Shown piece after piece: positions 44,200 through 53,723 of a DNA stretch of 64,000 bases. The stretch is from contig NZ_MSDO01000012.1 of NCBI RefSeq assembly GCF_001937195.1, positions 62,001-126,000 of the forward strand, written 5' to 3'. The translations under genes were made by a program, and so were the position numbers. This DNA comes from Salinicola socius (GTDB lineage Bacteria > Pseudomonadota > Gammaproteobacteria > Pseudomonadales > Halomonadaceae). The notes beneath the pieces are model-generated. The model was given only the letters and a program-made list of their open reading frames with translations. It did no database searches and had not been told where the DNA came from. Numbering within the stretch: the stretch's first letter is position 1; each line of letters starts with the position of its first letter.

Positions 44200-45462
44200 A
44201 TGTCTCAGACACAGCAAGCAACCACGGTCGACGTGGCGATCATCGGCGGTGGCCTGGTGGGTGCCAGCCTCGCCTGTGCGCTAGGCGGCCTGATAGAGAC
44301 CGAGCGAGCACGGGTGGATGGGCGAGAATCTGACGCTGAGCCGCGCGCGCCGCTGCGCGTCGCGATCATCGAGCCCAATTCGCTACCCAGCGTGGACGAC
44401 GCGAGCACTTACCAGCCCAGTTTCGACGCCCGGGCCAGCGCGATTGCTTATGGCTCGCGCCGCCACTTCGCACGGTTGGGCGTGTGGCCGGCGATGGCAA
44501 CGGAAGCGGCGCCGATTCGACACATCCACGTCAGCGAGCGTGGCCGCCTGGGCGCGACACGGCTGCATGCCGAGGAGCTTGGTGTCGAGGCGCTGGGTTA
44601 CGTCATTCCCAACGCCTGGATGGGGCGAACGCTGCATGCGCGGCTCGGCTCACTGCCGATCGACTGGCGCTGCCCGGCGCGCGTCGAGTCGCTGGAAGCC
44701 GAGAGCGGCGGCTACCGCCTCACGCTCGATAGCGGCGAGGTCATTCACGCGGGCCTGACCGTGCTGGCCGACGGTGGCCGGGCCGGTTTCAAGGAGCGCC
44801 TGGGGATCGAGAGCGACCATCATCCCTACGAGCAGACCGCGCTGATCGCCAACGTCGAGGTCAGCCAGGCGCATGCCGGCTGGGCGTTCGAGCGCTTCAC
44901 CCGAGAGGGTCCGATGGCCTTGCTGCCACTTGCCGGGCGCCGGATGGAGCTGGTCTGGACCCACCAGCAGGGCGCGGTCGACAGCACCCTGGCGCTTTCC
45001 GACGGCGCGTTTCTCGAGCGCTTGCAGCAAGCGTTCGGTGATCGCGCCGGCCGCTTCCGACGGGTGGGGCAGCGGCACACCTATCCGCTGTCGCTGGTCA
45101 CGGCGCGGGAGACGATCCGCCCGCATCTGGCCATACTGGGCAATGCGGCCCACGCGCTGCACCCGGTCGCCGGCCAGGGCTTCAATCTGGCACTGCGAGG
45201 TGTCATGGATCTGGCAGCTGCCATCGAAGAGGCCCGGGCGAACGGGCGCACGGCCGGTGATCCACGGACCCTGGCAAGCTTCGAGGCGCGGCGGGCGGCC
45301 GATACGCACCAGATCGTACGCTTCAGCGATGGTCTGATCCGGCTGTTCGGCATCGATCATGCGGGCCTGGGGCATGCCCGCGCCGCCGGCTTGATCGGGC
45401 TCAATGCGGTGGGACCATTGCGGCGAACGTTGGCGAGGCGCGCCATGGGGATCGAACGTTAG
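44200..45462 (+). CDS. ubiH: 2-octaprenyl-6-methoxyphenol hydroxylase (FAD monooxygenase)
   Basis: 420 residues, class A flavin monooxygenase. Hydroxylates the ring during ubiquinone synthesis. FAD motif VAIIGGGLVGASLACAL at the N-terminus, central LTVLADGGRAGFKERLG, and GNAAHALHPVAGQGFNLALRGVMDLA at the C-terminal FAD site. An insertion after the first strand (ERARVDGRESDAEPRAP) is longer than usual. ATG 44200 or 44194 (two codons apart) both possible. Followed by a paralogue, as in many gammaproteobacteria. Confidence 0.92.
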   Translation: MSQTQQATTVDVAIIGGGLVGASLACALGGLIETERARVDGRESDAEPRAPLRVAIIEPNSLPSVDDASTYQPSFDARASAIAYGSRRHFARLGVWPAMATEAAPIRHIHVSERGRLGATRLHAEELGVEALGYVIPNAWMGRTLHARLGSLPIDWRCPARVESLEAESGGYRLTLDSGEVIHAGLTVLADGGRAGFKERLGIESDHHPYEQTALIANVEVSQAHAGWAFERFTREGPMALLPLAGRRMELVWTHQQGAVDSTLALSDGAFLERLQQAFGDRAGRFRRVGQRHTYPLSLVTARETIRPHLAILGNAAHALHPVAGQGFNLALRGVMDLAAAIEEARANGRTAGDPRTLASFEARRAADTHQIVRFSDGLIRLFGIDHAGLGHARAAGLIGLNAVGPLRRTLARRAMGIER

Positions 45463-45580
45463 ATCCTGGCCTGGATGAACGCCCAGTCTGGCCTCGATCT
45501 GACCTTCTCGCCGACGTTGCAAAGAACGCTGGGCCGCGCGATACGCGCGTTCACGGGCCGAATCAGAGAGGAGACGCGTT

Positions 45581-46849
45581 ATGGATGACAGCGATGTACT
45601 CATCGTGGGCGGCGGGGTGGTCGGCTCGACCCTGGCCTTGCTGCTGGGTGAAGCCAACTGGCGAGTGACGATCATCGATGCCTCGCCGGCGCCGGAAGGC
45701 AATGAAACCGTGGGCCAGGGGAAACCGGCGCTGCGTGTCAGTGCCTTGACCGCGACCTCGCAGCGTCTGCTGATGGCGCTGGACGTCTGGCCCTGGCTCG
45801 CTTCGCGCCGCGTGTCGGCCTACCACGGCATGCAGGTCTGGGACGCCGAGGGTAGCGGCGAGATCGGGTTCGACGCCGACGAGGTGGGAGTCGATGCGCT
45901 GGGGCATATCGTCGAGAACGAGCTGCTGCTGGCGGCGCTGGCGCGACGTCTCGAGTCGTTGCCCAACGTGGAATGGCTGCGGGAAGCCACACTGACCGGC
46001 TATACGCGCGACAACGATGTTGACCGCGAAGGCGCTCGCAACGCCGGCCATGCCGTGATCACGCTGGACAATGGCGAGCAGCGACGGGCACCGCTGATCG
46101 TCGGCGCCGATGGCGCCAATTCTCCGCTGCGCACGATGGCCGGTATTCCGGTCAGTGAACGCGACACCGGTCAGGCAGCCGTGGTGACCACCGTGCGCAC
46201 CGATGTCGGTCATGGTGGCGTCGCTCGTCAGGCGTTTCTTGCCACCGGCCCGCTGGCGTTCCTGCCGCTGACTATCGATGGCCGGGACGACCACTGCTCG
46301 ATCGTCTGGTCGACCACGCCCGGCGAGGCCCGGCGGCTGACGGCGCTGGGCGATAGCGACGAGGGTCGGGCGCAGTTGGGAATCGAGCTGGCGCGAGGGT
46401 TGGGCGGACGGCTGGGCGACGTCGAAGTGATCGACGCCGCACCGCATTTCCCGATTACCCAACGCCATGCCCAGCGTTATGTCGACGAGGGCCTGGCGCT
46501 GATCGGCGATGCGGCTCACAGCCTGCACCCGCTGGCGGGTCAGGGCGTCAATCTCGGGTTGATGGACGCCGCCGTCCTCGCCGAGGAGTGGATTCGCGCC
46601 CGACAGCGGGGCGCCCCGCCGGGAGACCGACGTATCCTGGTTCGCTACGAGCGTCGCCGGCGCGGCGAAAATGCGGCCATGCTCGCCGCCATGCAGGGAT
46701 TCCAGCGGCTGTTCGGCAGTCGTCAGCCGGCGCTGCGGCTCGCCCGCAACTGGGGCCTTAGTGGCGTCGATCGGCTGATGCCGATCAAGCGGCTGCTGAT
46801 TCGTCAGGCGCTGGGAGAATACGGCGATCTGCCCGAGCGATGTCGGTAG
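45581..46849 (+). CDS. ubiI: UbiI/VisC-type ubiquinone biosynthesis FAD monooxygenase
   Basis: 422 residues, paralogous to the preceding ubiH. DVLIVGGGVVGSTLALLLGEANW is the FAD-binding start, LIVGADGANSPLRTMAGI the middle motif, and GDAAHSLHPLAGQGVNLGLMDAAVLAE the third. The pepP-ubiH-visC order points to UbiI (C5 hydroxylase), but UbiF-like specificity is possible from sequence alone. ATG 45581 follows GAGGAGA by 7 nt. Ends 28 bp before a strong hairpin. Confidence 0.88.
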   Translation: MDDSDVLIVGGGVVGSTLALLLGEANWRVTIIDASPAPEGNETVGQGKPALRVSALTATSQRLLMALDVWPWLASRRVSAYHGMQVWDAEGSGEIGFDADEVGVDALGHIVENELLLAALARRLESLPNVEWLREATLTGYTRDNDVDREGARNAGHAVITLDNGEQRRAPLIVGADGANSPLRTMAGIPVSERDTGQAAVVTTVRTDVGHGGVARQAFLATGPLAFLPLTIDGRDDHCSIVWSTTPGEARRLTALGDSDEGRAQLGIELARGLGGRLGDVEVIDAAPHFPITQRHAQRYVDEGLALIGDAAHSLHPLAGQGVNLGLMDAAVLAEEWIRARQRGAPPGDRRILVRYERRRRGENAAMLAAMQGFQRLFGSRQPALRLARNWGLSGVDRLMPIKRLLIRQALGEYGDLPERCR

Positions 46850-46877
46850 CTCGGAGCCGGCCATCACTGTCTCGTCA

Positions 46878-46904
46878 AAACGGCTGCCCATTGGGCAGCC
46901 GTTT
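46878..46904. terminator. Bidirectional terminator between ubiI and ctpA
   Basis: AAACGGCTGCCC (46878-46889) pairs with GGGCAGCCGTTT (46893-46904), a 12-bp perfect stem with a 3-nt loop and A/T ends on both sides. It serves the two convergent genes. Confidence 0.8.
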
Positions 46905-46929
46905 CGCCTTTCCCGTTACGAGAACATCA

Positions 46930-48393
46930 TCAGGGAGCGGAATCGGTACTCTTTTCAGTCTGAGTGCGCTTGCCAGTATCAGCGCCTTGCCCCGCCCGAG
47001 GCCGCTGCACCACGTTGAGTGCCTTGAGCAGGTTCAACGCTTCACCCAGCTGATAGTCGTCGGCAGCGATCGGGGTGTCGATGCTGTCCGTCGCCTGGTC
47101 GGGATCGCCGTTCAGCAGATGGCCGCGAAGGTTGGATTCTCGCAGCTGGAAGCCGCTGTTGTCCTCGACTTCCAGGCGTCCACGAACCACGCGGACATCG
47201 GGCGCGATGCCTTCGGCCTGGATCGAGCGCCCACTGGGCGTGTAATAACGCGCGGTGGTGAGCTTGAGGCCATCCCCGTTGCCGAGCGGCATGACCTGCT
47301 GCACCGAACCCTTGCCGAAGCTCCGCGTGCCCATCAGCACGGCGCGGCCCTGATCCTGCAGTGCGCCGGCGACGATCTCGGCGGCGGATGCGCTACCACC
47401 ATTGATCAACACCACCAGCGGCACATCGGGGGCCGTCGTCCTGGCATGGGCGGTGAAGCGCATGTCGTCGTCGGTCAGCCGGCCCTTGGTGTAGACCACC
47501 AGACCGCTGGAGAGAAACTGATCGGCCACGTCGACGGCGCTGGAAAGAACGCCGCCGGGGTTGTTGCGCAGATCCAGCACCAGGCCCTGCAGCGGGCCCG
47601 ATGTCGTCAATGAATCCAGCGCGTCCCGGGTCTGCTCGCCGGTCCGACTCTGGAACTGGCTGATCCGCAGATAGCCGTAGCCTGGCTCCAGCAGGCGGCT
47701 GGACACGCTCTCGGACTGGATCGACTCGCGGGTCAGCGTCACCTTGCGAGGCTCCTGTTCGCCGTCTCTCAGCAGCAGCAGTTCGATATCGGTGCCGGCT
47801 TCGCCACGCATCAGGTCCACGGCTTCCTGCAGGCTCAGATCGTTGGTCGGGGTGCCGTCGATGGCGACGATGCGGTCGCCCGGCTGGACGCCGGCGCGAG
47901 CGGCAGGCGTATCGTCGATCGGTGCGATCACGGTGAGCTGGTCGTCACGCAGGCCGACTTCGATGCCGACGCCGCTGAACTCCCCCTCGGTGCTTTCCCG
48001 CAGATTCTGGAAGGCATCGGCATCGAGGTATTCGGAGTGAGGATCGAGCTGACTGAGCATGCCGCGCATGGCGTTGCGCAGCAGCGTCTTGTCGTCGACC
48101 TGTTCCACATAGGTGCGTTTGATCCGCTCGAAGACTTCGGCGAAGGTCTGGACATCCTCGACCGGCAAGCCGTTGGCGGCATCCTGCTCGGCCTGACTGG
48201 GCGTGCTGCCAGCGTTGTGGCTTTGTGCTTCGGCGGTAGGAGCCAGCCCCATGGCCAGTGCCAGCGCGAATAGCAGCGCGCCGACGCTCGGGCGAGCGAG
48301 CTCGGCCACCGGTGTGCGAAGTCGTCTGGCAGTTGCCCCTTTGGCGAGGAGACCTGTGACGAAAGGCCGTTGGTTCAGGCGGCTTGAATTCAT
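46930..48393 (-). CDS. ctpA: C-terminal processing peptidase (S41 family, PDZ)
   Basis: 487 residues. A basic N-terminus and hydrophobic segment (VGALLFALALAMGLAPTAEA, ending near residue 56) suggest export. The PDZ domain spans about residues 125-215 (GVGIEVGLRDDQLTV, GVQPGDRIVAIDG), and the S41 protease has INGGSASAAEIVAGAL (catalytic Ser) and GTRSFGKGSVQ (catalytic Lys). Periplasmic Ctp proteases trim or degrade envelope proteins and peptidoglycan hydrolases. ATG 48393 follows GGAG. It lies downstream of envC and gpmI, the same trio as in Pseudomonas. Confidence 0.93.
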   Translation of the reverse strand: MNSSRLNQRPFVTGLLAKGATARRLRTPVAELARPSVGALLFALALAMGLAPTAEAQSHNAGSTPSQAEQDAANGLPVEDVQTFAEVFERIKRTYVEQVDDKTLLRNAMRGMLSQLDPHSEYLDADAFQNLRESTEGEFSGVGIEVGLRDDQLTVIAPIDDTPAARAGVQPGDRIVAIDGTPTNDLSLQEAVDLMRGEAGTDIELLLLRDGEQEPRKVTLTRESIQSESVSSRLLEPGYGYLRISQFQSRTGEQTRDALDSLTTSGPLQGLVLDLRNNPGGVLSSAVDVADQFLSSGLVVYTKGRLTDDDMRFTAHARTTAPDVPLVVLINGGSASAAEIVAGALQDQGRAVLMGTRSFGKGSVQQVMPLGNGDGLKLTTARYYTPSGRSIQAEGIAPDVRVVRGRLEVEDNSGFQLRESNLRGHLLNGDPDQATDSIDTPIAADDYQLGEALNLLKALNVVQRPRAGQGADTGKRTQTEKSTDSAP

Positions 48394-48578
48394 GCAGTCT
48401 CCGCGACTCGAGCTGGGTAGATTGGTGGGTGCCGTTGAGCTTGATCCGCTGATCCCGGCACGGTAGCAACGAAGAAAATGGTGAGAAGACATCTGACGGC
48501 ACTGAGCCGCCCCCGTGAAGGAACGGCGTTTGATAACCCAGCATAGCGGTTCGACGGGGCGATGATCCAGCTTGCCGA

Positions 48579-49754
48579 TCAGCGTTTGCCAATCCAGTTG
48601 CCGGGATTGATCGGATTGCCGTTCTGGCGCACCTCGAAATAGAGCGCCGGACGCGACTGGCCACCGGTATTGCCGACGGCGCCCACCGTCTGGCCGTTGG
48701 CGACCTGCTGTCCGGGATCGACATCGATCTGCTGCAGATGGGCATAGAGGGTGAGGATGCCGTCGCCGTGATCGAGAATCAGCAGGTTGCCGAAGCCGCG
48801 CATCCAGTTGGCAAAGACCACCCGGCCCGCGTGCACCGCCTTGATCGCGGTTCCTGCCGGTGCACCGATCAGGATCCCGTTGCGATTGACCCCGTCGCCG
48901 CTGCCATAGCTCGACAGCATCGATCCCTGAACCGGCCACGGCAGATCGCCCCGCGTCTTGCTGATGGCGGTCGAGGGTGGCGGCTTCTTGAGGTTGGCGA
49001 GCTCTTTCTGCATGCGGCTCAGCAGGCGTTCGACGTGCGCTCGATCCTGGTTGAGATCCTCGAGACGGGCCTGTTCGCTGTCATAGCGACCGTCGAGCTT
49101 GGCCACCAGCGCCTGCCGGTCCTTCAGGCTCGCGGCCAGTTTCTGACGCTGCTGCTCGAGGTCGGCTTGCACCTCATCCAGTCGCGAGCGGCGCTGATCG
49201 ATCGCCGCCAGATTGTCATCCAGCTCTCGGTTGAGCGCACGCAGCGCCTCGAGCCGTTCCCGACGCGCCGACGACAGCGCGTTGAGATAATGCTGCAGCC
49301 GATCGACCTCGGCCGGGTCGTCCTGGTTGAGCAGCAACTTCAGCTGGGGCGTGGTGCCGAGACGATAGAGCGCGTCGAATTGCCGTGCCAGTGCCTCGCG
49401 TTGTCGTTCGCGCTCGGCAGCCAGGGTCTGGCGCTGCTGCTGGAGCTTGTCGACTTCGCCATCCAACCGACCGCGCTCGGCCTGCAGCGAATCCAGGCGC
49501 TTGTGAGTCTGGCCGATGGCGGTCTCGACCTGCTCCAAGGCCTCCTGGGCGTCGCCGCGGGCCGCCTGGGTATTGCCCAGCTTGCCCTGCAGCGCCTGAA
49601 TGTCGGTCGCCAGGCTGTCCAGTCTGGCACGCGCCTCCTGGGGGTTGGCCTGACCCAGGGCCGGGCCAGCCAGCACCAGGCTGCCGGCCAGCAAGAGAGA
49701 GTATCCACCACTGCCTAGCCGGCACCGCGGGCGTCGCCTGCCTTGCCTATGCAT
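48579..49754 (-). CDS. envC: EnvC-type murein hydrolase activator (degenerate LytM domain)
   Basis: About 391 residues. Signal peptide (LLLAGSLVLAGPALGQA), then two long coiled-coil stretches (~30-250), then a C-terminal LytM/M23 fold. The zinc ligands of active M23 enzymes are absent: HxxxD is replaced in RNGILIGAP, and HxH by LYFEV. This matches E. coli EnvC, which activates amidases AmiA/AmiB at the septum rather than cutting murein itself. Start uncertain: ATG 49754, GTG 49757 and GTG 49766 are adjacent. It begins about 50 bp after gpmI on the same strand. Confidence 0.9.
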   Translation of the reverse strand: MHRQGRRRPRCRLGSGGYSLLLAGSLVLAGPALGQANPQEARARLDSLATDIQALQGKLGNTQAARGDAQEALEQVETAIGQTHKRLDSLQAERGRLDGEVDKLQQQRQTLAAERERQREALARQFDALYRLGTTPQLKLLLNQDDPAEVDRLQHYLNALSSARRERLEALRALNRELDDNLAAIDQRRSRLDEVQADLEQQRQKLAASLKDRQALVAKLDGRYDSEQARLEDLNQDRAHVERLLSRMQKELANLKKPPPSTAISKTRGDLPWPVQGSMLSSYGSGDGVNRNGILIGAPAGTAIKAVHAGRVVFANWMRGFGNLLILDHGDGILTLYAHLQQIDVDPGQQVANGQTVGAVGNTGGQSRPALYFEVRQNGNPINPGNWIGKR

Positions 49755-49802
49755 CACGTCGGGCACGCTCCATCGTGCTGGGCAGCGACAGGCGAGCGGA
49801 CA

Positions 49803-51392
49803 TCATGCATCGTCGATCAGCACGTTACCGGTCATCTCCTCGGGAGCGGGTTGTCGCAGCATATGCAGCAGTGTCGGTGCCAGATCGCACAGCCGACCGT
49901 CCGGCTTGAGCCTGACGGGCTTGTCGCGGCTGCCCTGACTTTGACAAACGTAGACCAGCGGCACCATGAAGGTGGTATGAGAGGTATGCGGATTGCCGGT
50001 TTCGGGGTCGACCATCATTTCAGCGTTGCCGTGATCCGCCGTGACCAGACATTCGCCACCGACTTTCTCGATCGCCTCGACCACGCGTCCCAGACAGGTA
50101 TCGACGGCCTCGATCGCCTTGGTGGCGGCGCCCAGGTCGCCGGTATGGCCAACCATGTCGCCGTTGGCGTAGTTGCAGATGATCAGGTCGTACTTGTCGT
50201 CCTCGATCGCCTTGACCAGCGTGTCGGTCAGTTCGAAGGCGCTCATCTCCGGCTTCTCGTCGTAGGTCTTGACGTCCTTCGGTGACTGGATCAAGGCCCG
50301 ATCCTCACCCTTGAACTTGGCCTCGCGTCCGCCGGAGAAGAAGAAGGTGACGTGGGCGTACTTTTCCGTTTCGGCAATGCGCAGTTGAGTCAGCCCATGG
50401 CTTTCTGCCACTTCGCCCAAGGTGTTGACCAGATCCCGGGGCGGGAAGGCGGCGGGCGTATCGATGTCGTCCGCGTACTGGGTCAACATCACCAGACCGT
50501 TGCCGGCCAGCTTGATGCGCTCGCCGCGATCGAAACCGTCGAATGCCGGATTGACGAAAGCGCGGGTCAGTTCGCGCGCGCGGTCGGAACGGAAGTTCAG
50601 AAACAGCGCGGCATCGCCCTCGGCCATGACGATCTTGTCGCCGTTGGGCCGCACGGCGGTAGCGGCGACGAATTCATCGGTTTCGCCCCGCTCGTAAGCG
50701 GCGCTCAGGCCGGCCTCGGCACTCTCGGCGACGTGCTCGCCCTCGCCGAAGCGCACCACGCGGTAGGCTTTCTCGACACGATCCCAGCGGTTGTCACGGT
50801 CCATCGCGAAGTAGCGACCGACCACCGAGGCGACGAAGCCGTTCTCGGCGCCCACCAGCTCGGCCAGTTTGGCGTTGGCACGCTCGATCGACGCACCGGC
50901 GCTCTTGGGAGCAGTATCCCGGCCGTCGGTGAACGCGTGGAGATAGATTCGCTTGGCGCCGCGATCGGCGGCCAGCGCTGCCACGGCCAGCAGGTGATCT
51001 TCATGGCTGTGTACGCCGCCGGGTGAGAGCAGGCCCATCAGATGGACGGCCTTGCCGTTGGCGACCGCATCGTCGATTGGCAAGGTCAGCGCTTCGATCG
51101 TTTTCAGCTCGTCATCCGTAATCGCCTTGGTGATACGGGTGAAATCCTGGTAGACGATCCGGCCGGCACCGATGTTCATGTGACCGACTTCGGAATTCCC
51201 CATCTGGCCCTCTGGCAGACCCACGTAATTGCCATCGGTATGAATCAGGGTATTGGGGTAATCGCGCTTGAGGCGATCCATCACCGGCGTGTCGGCGGCG
51301 GCGACAGCGTTGTTGGCGCTGTTGTCGTTCTGGCCGTAGCCATCGAGAATCAGCAGTGCGACGGGGCGCGGAGTGCGGGAAGTATCTGCCAT
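49803..51392 (-). CDS. gpmI: 2,3-bisphosphoglycerate-independent phosphoglycerate mutase
   Basis: 529 residues. Interconverts 3- and 2-phosphoglycerate using Mn2+. [19 protein letters not shown] carries the first metal Asp, [20 protein letters not shown] the phosphorylated Ser, [16 protein letters not shown] and [12 protein letters not shown] the remaining ligands. ATG 51392. Divergent from yibN-secB, and first of a gpmI-envC-ctpA set on the minus strand, a widely conserved order. Confidence 0.96.
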   Translation of the reverse strand: MADTSRTPRPVALLILDGYGQNDNSANNAVAAADTPVMDRLKRDYPNTLIHTDGNYVGLPEGQMGNSEVGHMNIGAGRIVYQDFTRITKAITDDELKTIEALTLPIDDAVANGKAVHLMGLLSPGGVHSHEDHLLAVAALAADRGAKRIYLHAFTDGRDTAPKSAGASIERANAKLAELVGAENGFVASVVGRYFAMDRDNRWDRVEKAYRVVRFGEGEHVAESAEAGLSAAYERGETDEFVAATAVRPNGDKIVMAEGDAALFLNFRSDRARELTRAFVNPAFDGFDRGERIKLAGNGLVMLTQYADDIDTPAAFPPRDLVNTLGEVAESHGLTQLRIAETEKYAHVTFFFSGGREAKFKGEDRALIQSPKDVKTYDEKPEMSAFELTDTLVKAIEDDKYDLIICNYANGDMVGHTGDLGAATKAIEAVDTCLGRVVEAIEKVGGECLVTADHGNAEMMVDPETGNPHTSHTTFMVPLVYVCQSQGSRDKPVRLKPDGRLCDLAPTLLHMLRQPAPEEMTGNVLIDDA

Positions 51393-51580
51393 GACAAGCC
51401 TCGAAAAATCGGATGGACGGGATGAGTCGTGTCGAAAACCTATCGTTCGGCACCAGAGATGCTGGAATCTGTCGCTCTAGAATTCGTCGTTTTGAAACGA
51501 AGGTCTCAAAGGATAGCGCACCGGGCGAGTCGGGTCAGCCGTCCGCCTCGCGCTTGCCTCGTTTCACCGACGCCCTTGTG

Positions 51581-51586
51581 TATAAT
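51581..51586 (+). promoter_or_regulatory. Consensus -10 box TATAAT, probable yibN-secB promoter
   Basis: TATAAT with TTGTG directly before it; no clear -35 at 17 bp. It implies a leader of about 150 nt before yibN. The whole 51393-51745 divergent gap otherwise holds no gene I can see. Confidence 0.5.
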
Positions 51587-51745
51587 GGCGGGCCAGGATT
51601 TTCAGCCGTTCGCGCCCCTAGCAACGAAGGCTTCCATGCCGGATTGCAAGACGCGGTTTGACGCAGACGCGCCAAGGGCGGAGTCGCACGCCATGACGGC
51701 GTTTCGCGATCCCATTGGCCCCAGAATTAGAGTGCCGGCAGACCC

Positions 51746-52168
51746 ATGATCGATCAGTTGTTCGAATTCGTCGAAAACCATCCGCTGCTGGTCAGCGCCT
51801 TTCTGGTCGTGCTGCTTGCGTGGTTGGCGTTCGAGGCCAAACGCGGCGGTGCTTCCGGCGTCTCCACCACCGAGACCACGTCTCTGATCAACCGCGAAGA
51901 CGGCGTGGTGATCGATATCCGCGAGAGCAGCGAGTTCAAGGCCGGGCACATCGCCGGGGCCAAGAACATTCCGCAGTCGCGCCTGAAGGAGCGACTGACG
52001 CAGATCGAGAAGCACAAGGACACGCCGGTCATCGTGGTCTGCAAGCAGGGCCAGACATCGGCAGCCGCGGTTACCGAACTCACCCAGGCCGGCTTTTCGC
52101 GCGTCTACAAGCTCAAGGGCGGCATGGCACAGTGGCAGGCCGACGGCCTACCGGTCGTGCGTCGCTGA
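51746..52168 (+). CDS. yibN: Membrane-anchored rhodanese-like protein (YibN type)
   Basis: 140 residues. One membrane helix (about residues 13-30) then a single rhodanese domain with IDIRESSEFKAGHIAGAKNIP and the catalytic C99 in VVCKQGQTSAA. Thus an active sulfurtransferase site is retained. In E. coli yibN lies in gpmM-yibN-grxC-secB; here grxC is missing and secB follows after 80 bp. The ribosome site is weak. Confidence 0.88.
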   Translation: MIDQLFEFVENHPLLVSAFLVVLLAWLAFEAKRGGASGVSTTETTSLINREDGVVIDIRESSEFKAGHIAGAKNIPQSRLKERLTQIEKHKDTPVIVVCKQGQTSAAAVTELTQAGFSRVYKLKGGMAQWQADGLPVVRR

Positions 52169-52248
52169 TCGCGGCTCGGGCATCGCGTCGGCCAGTCACG
52201 CCGATCAATCATTCCGGCAGTCATTCAGGAACATAAAGGAAACGCACC

Positions 52249-52746
52249 ATGGCGGAAGACAACAATCAGCAGGGTTCTCAGGGCGGCTCCCAGGATAAGC
52301 CGCAGCTGCAGTTCTCCCTGCAGCGCATCTACGTGAAGGACATCTCGTTCGAATCGCCCAATGCGCCCAGCGTGTTTCAGCAACCGTTCAAGCCCAAGGT
52401 CGGCCTGGACCTCGACACCACCAGCCAGTCGATCAGCGAAGATCTGTACGAGGTCGTGGTCAAGGTGACCGCGCAGGTCTCGAACAACGAAGACGGCGCC
52501 ACGGCGTTCCTGGTCGAAGTCGAGCAGGCCGGGCTGTTCCGTATCTCCGGCCTTGCCGGTGATCAGCTGGACCACACGCTGGGCGCCTTCTGCCCCAACG
52601 TGCTGTTCCCCTACGCTCGCGAGTGCATCGACAACCTGGTCAGCCGCGGCAGCTTCCCTCCGCTGATGCTGGCGCCGGTGAACTTCGAGGCGATGTACGC
52701 CCAGAAGAAGCAGCGCACCGCCCAGGCCAGCGAAACCACGCAGTAA
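52249..52746 (+). CDS. secB: Protein-export chaperone SecB
   Basis: 165 residues. Tetrameric cytoplasmic chaperone delivering preproteins to Sec[20 protein letters not shown], the conserved beta strands, [23 protein letters not shown] and [17 protein letters not shown] are diagnostic. A polar Q/G-rich N-terminal tail precedes the core. ATG 52249 follows AAAGGAAA. rsmE begins 7 nt after its stop, so the two are probably cotranscribed. Confidence 0.96.
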   Translation: MAEDNNQQGSQGGSQDKPQLQFSLQRIYVKDISFESPNAPSVFQQPFKPKVGLDLDTTSQSISEDLYEVVVKVTAQVSNNEDGATAFLVEVEQAGLFRISGLAGDQLDHTLGAFCPNVLFPYARECIDNLVSRGSFPPLMLAPVNFEAMYAQKKQRTAQASETTQ

Positions 52747-52753
52747 GCCAGCC

Positions 52754-53479
52754 ATGGCCAATCCGCGCATTCACGTCGCCGTCAGCCTTGTCGTTGGCGG
52801 CGACGTCGTTCTGCCCGAGGGGGCGGCGCGCCACGTCGCGCTGGTCCTGAGACTTCGTGAAGGCGCACGGCTGACCCTGTTCGATGGCGAGGGCCACGAG
52901 GCGCAGGCCCGGCTGATCGAGGTGGGCCGCAAGCGCGTCGTCGCCCAGATCGATACGATGACGGCGGGCGGCGGCGAATCTCCGCTGGCCGTTCACCTGG
53001 GACAGGCGATCTCCAAGGGCGATCGCATGGACTACGCGATCCAGAAGTCGGTGGAGCTCGGCGTGGCGACCATCACGCCGCTCTATGTCGAGCACGGTGA
53101 CGTGCGCCTGAAGGGCGATCGCGAGGCCAGGAAATTGGCCCATTGGCAGGGGGTGGCCGTCAGCGCCTGCGAACAGTGCGGACGCGCCCGCGTACCGACG
53201 ATCCATCCGCCGCGATCCCTGTCCGAATGGCTCGGCGAACGGGACGAGGCGCTGCGCCTGGTGCTGCATCCCGCCACCGACGACAGCTGGCAGCAGGCGG
53301 ATTCGGTCGAATCCGCGGCACTGCTGATCGGGCCGGAAGGCGGGCTCAGCGCCACCGAGGTCGACAACGCCCGGCGTGCCGGTTTTCAGCCGCTCACCCT
53401 GGGTCCGCGCATTCTGCGCACTGAAACCGCCCCCGTCGTGGCACTGACGCTACTGCAGCATCACTTCGGCGATCTGTAG
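52754..53479 (+). CDS. rsmE: 16S rRNA (uracil(1498)-N(3))-methyltransferase
   Basis: 241 residues, SPOUT/trefoil-knot family. Methylates U1498 of 16S rRNA with SAM. VLRLREGARLTLFDGEGHEAQA is the PUA-like N-domain, AISKGDRMDYAIQKSVELGV a core motif, and LLIGPEGGLSATEVDNARRAGF with LGPRILRTETAPVVAL the SAM-binding knot. ATG 52754 lies 7 nt after secB. Confidence 0.95.
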   Translation: MANPRIHVAVSLVVGGDVVLPEGAARHVALVLRLREGARLTLFDGEGHEAQARLIEVGRKRVVAQIDTMTAGGGESPLAVHLGQAISKGDRMDYAIQKSVELGVATITPLYVEHGDVRLKGDREARKLAHWQGVAVSACEQCGRARVPTIHPPRSLSEWLGERDEALRLVLHPATDDSWQQADSVESAALLIGPEGGLSATEVDNARRAGFQPLTLGPRILRTETAPVVALTLLQHHFGDL

Positions 53480-53601
53480 CGACGGCGCTTGGGCGCCGCT
53501 GCCGGGGGCAATGTCGACTGGAACTCTCTTGCAGCCTTGCTTCAGAAATCACACGGATTTCAGCAACCCCACGGGCTTCGGTAACCATACGGGCCTCAGC
53601 A

Positions 53602-53647
53602 ACCAGAACGTCTCGCAGAAACCAGAACGTCTCGCAGAAACCAGAAC
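53602..53647. repeat. Tandem 19-bp repeat, two full copies plus partial
   Basis: The unit ACCAGAACGTCTCGCAGAA is exact at 53602-53620 and 53621-53639, followed by ACCAGAAC at 53640-53647. More degenerate copies of a GGGC-CAGCAACC pattern precede it from about 53555. It sits between rsmE and the terminator, in non-coding DNA. Confidence 0.75.
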
Positions 53648-53682
53648 ACCCCGCCAGCCGTTATCCGGTTGGCGGGGTGTTC
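53644..53682. terminator. Hairpin between convergent rsmE and crc
   Basis: GAACACCCCGCCA (53644-53656) pairs with TGGCGGGGTGTTC (53670-53682), 13 bp perfect, loop 13 nt. There is no long T-run, but the position between convergent genes supports termination. Confidence 0.65.
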
Positions 53683-53723
53683 CGTAGACGAATCGCGGAC
53701 CGCTGGCGTGCGTGGTGTCGCGA

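Noticed and set aside
48394-48939. N-terminal extension of the ctpA frame
   Set aside because: It overlaps envC on the same strand in another frame; ATG 48393 with GGAG and a signal-like segment is a better start.
53602-53647. CRISPR-like or attachment repeat near crc
   Set aside because: Directly tandem 19-bp units without spacers and no integrase nearby.
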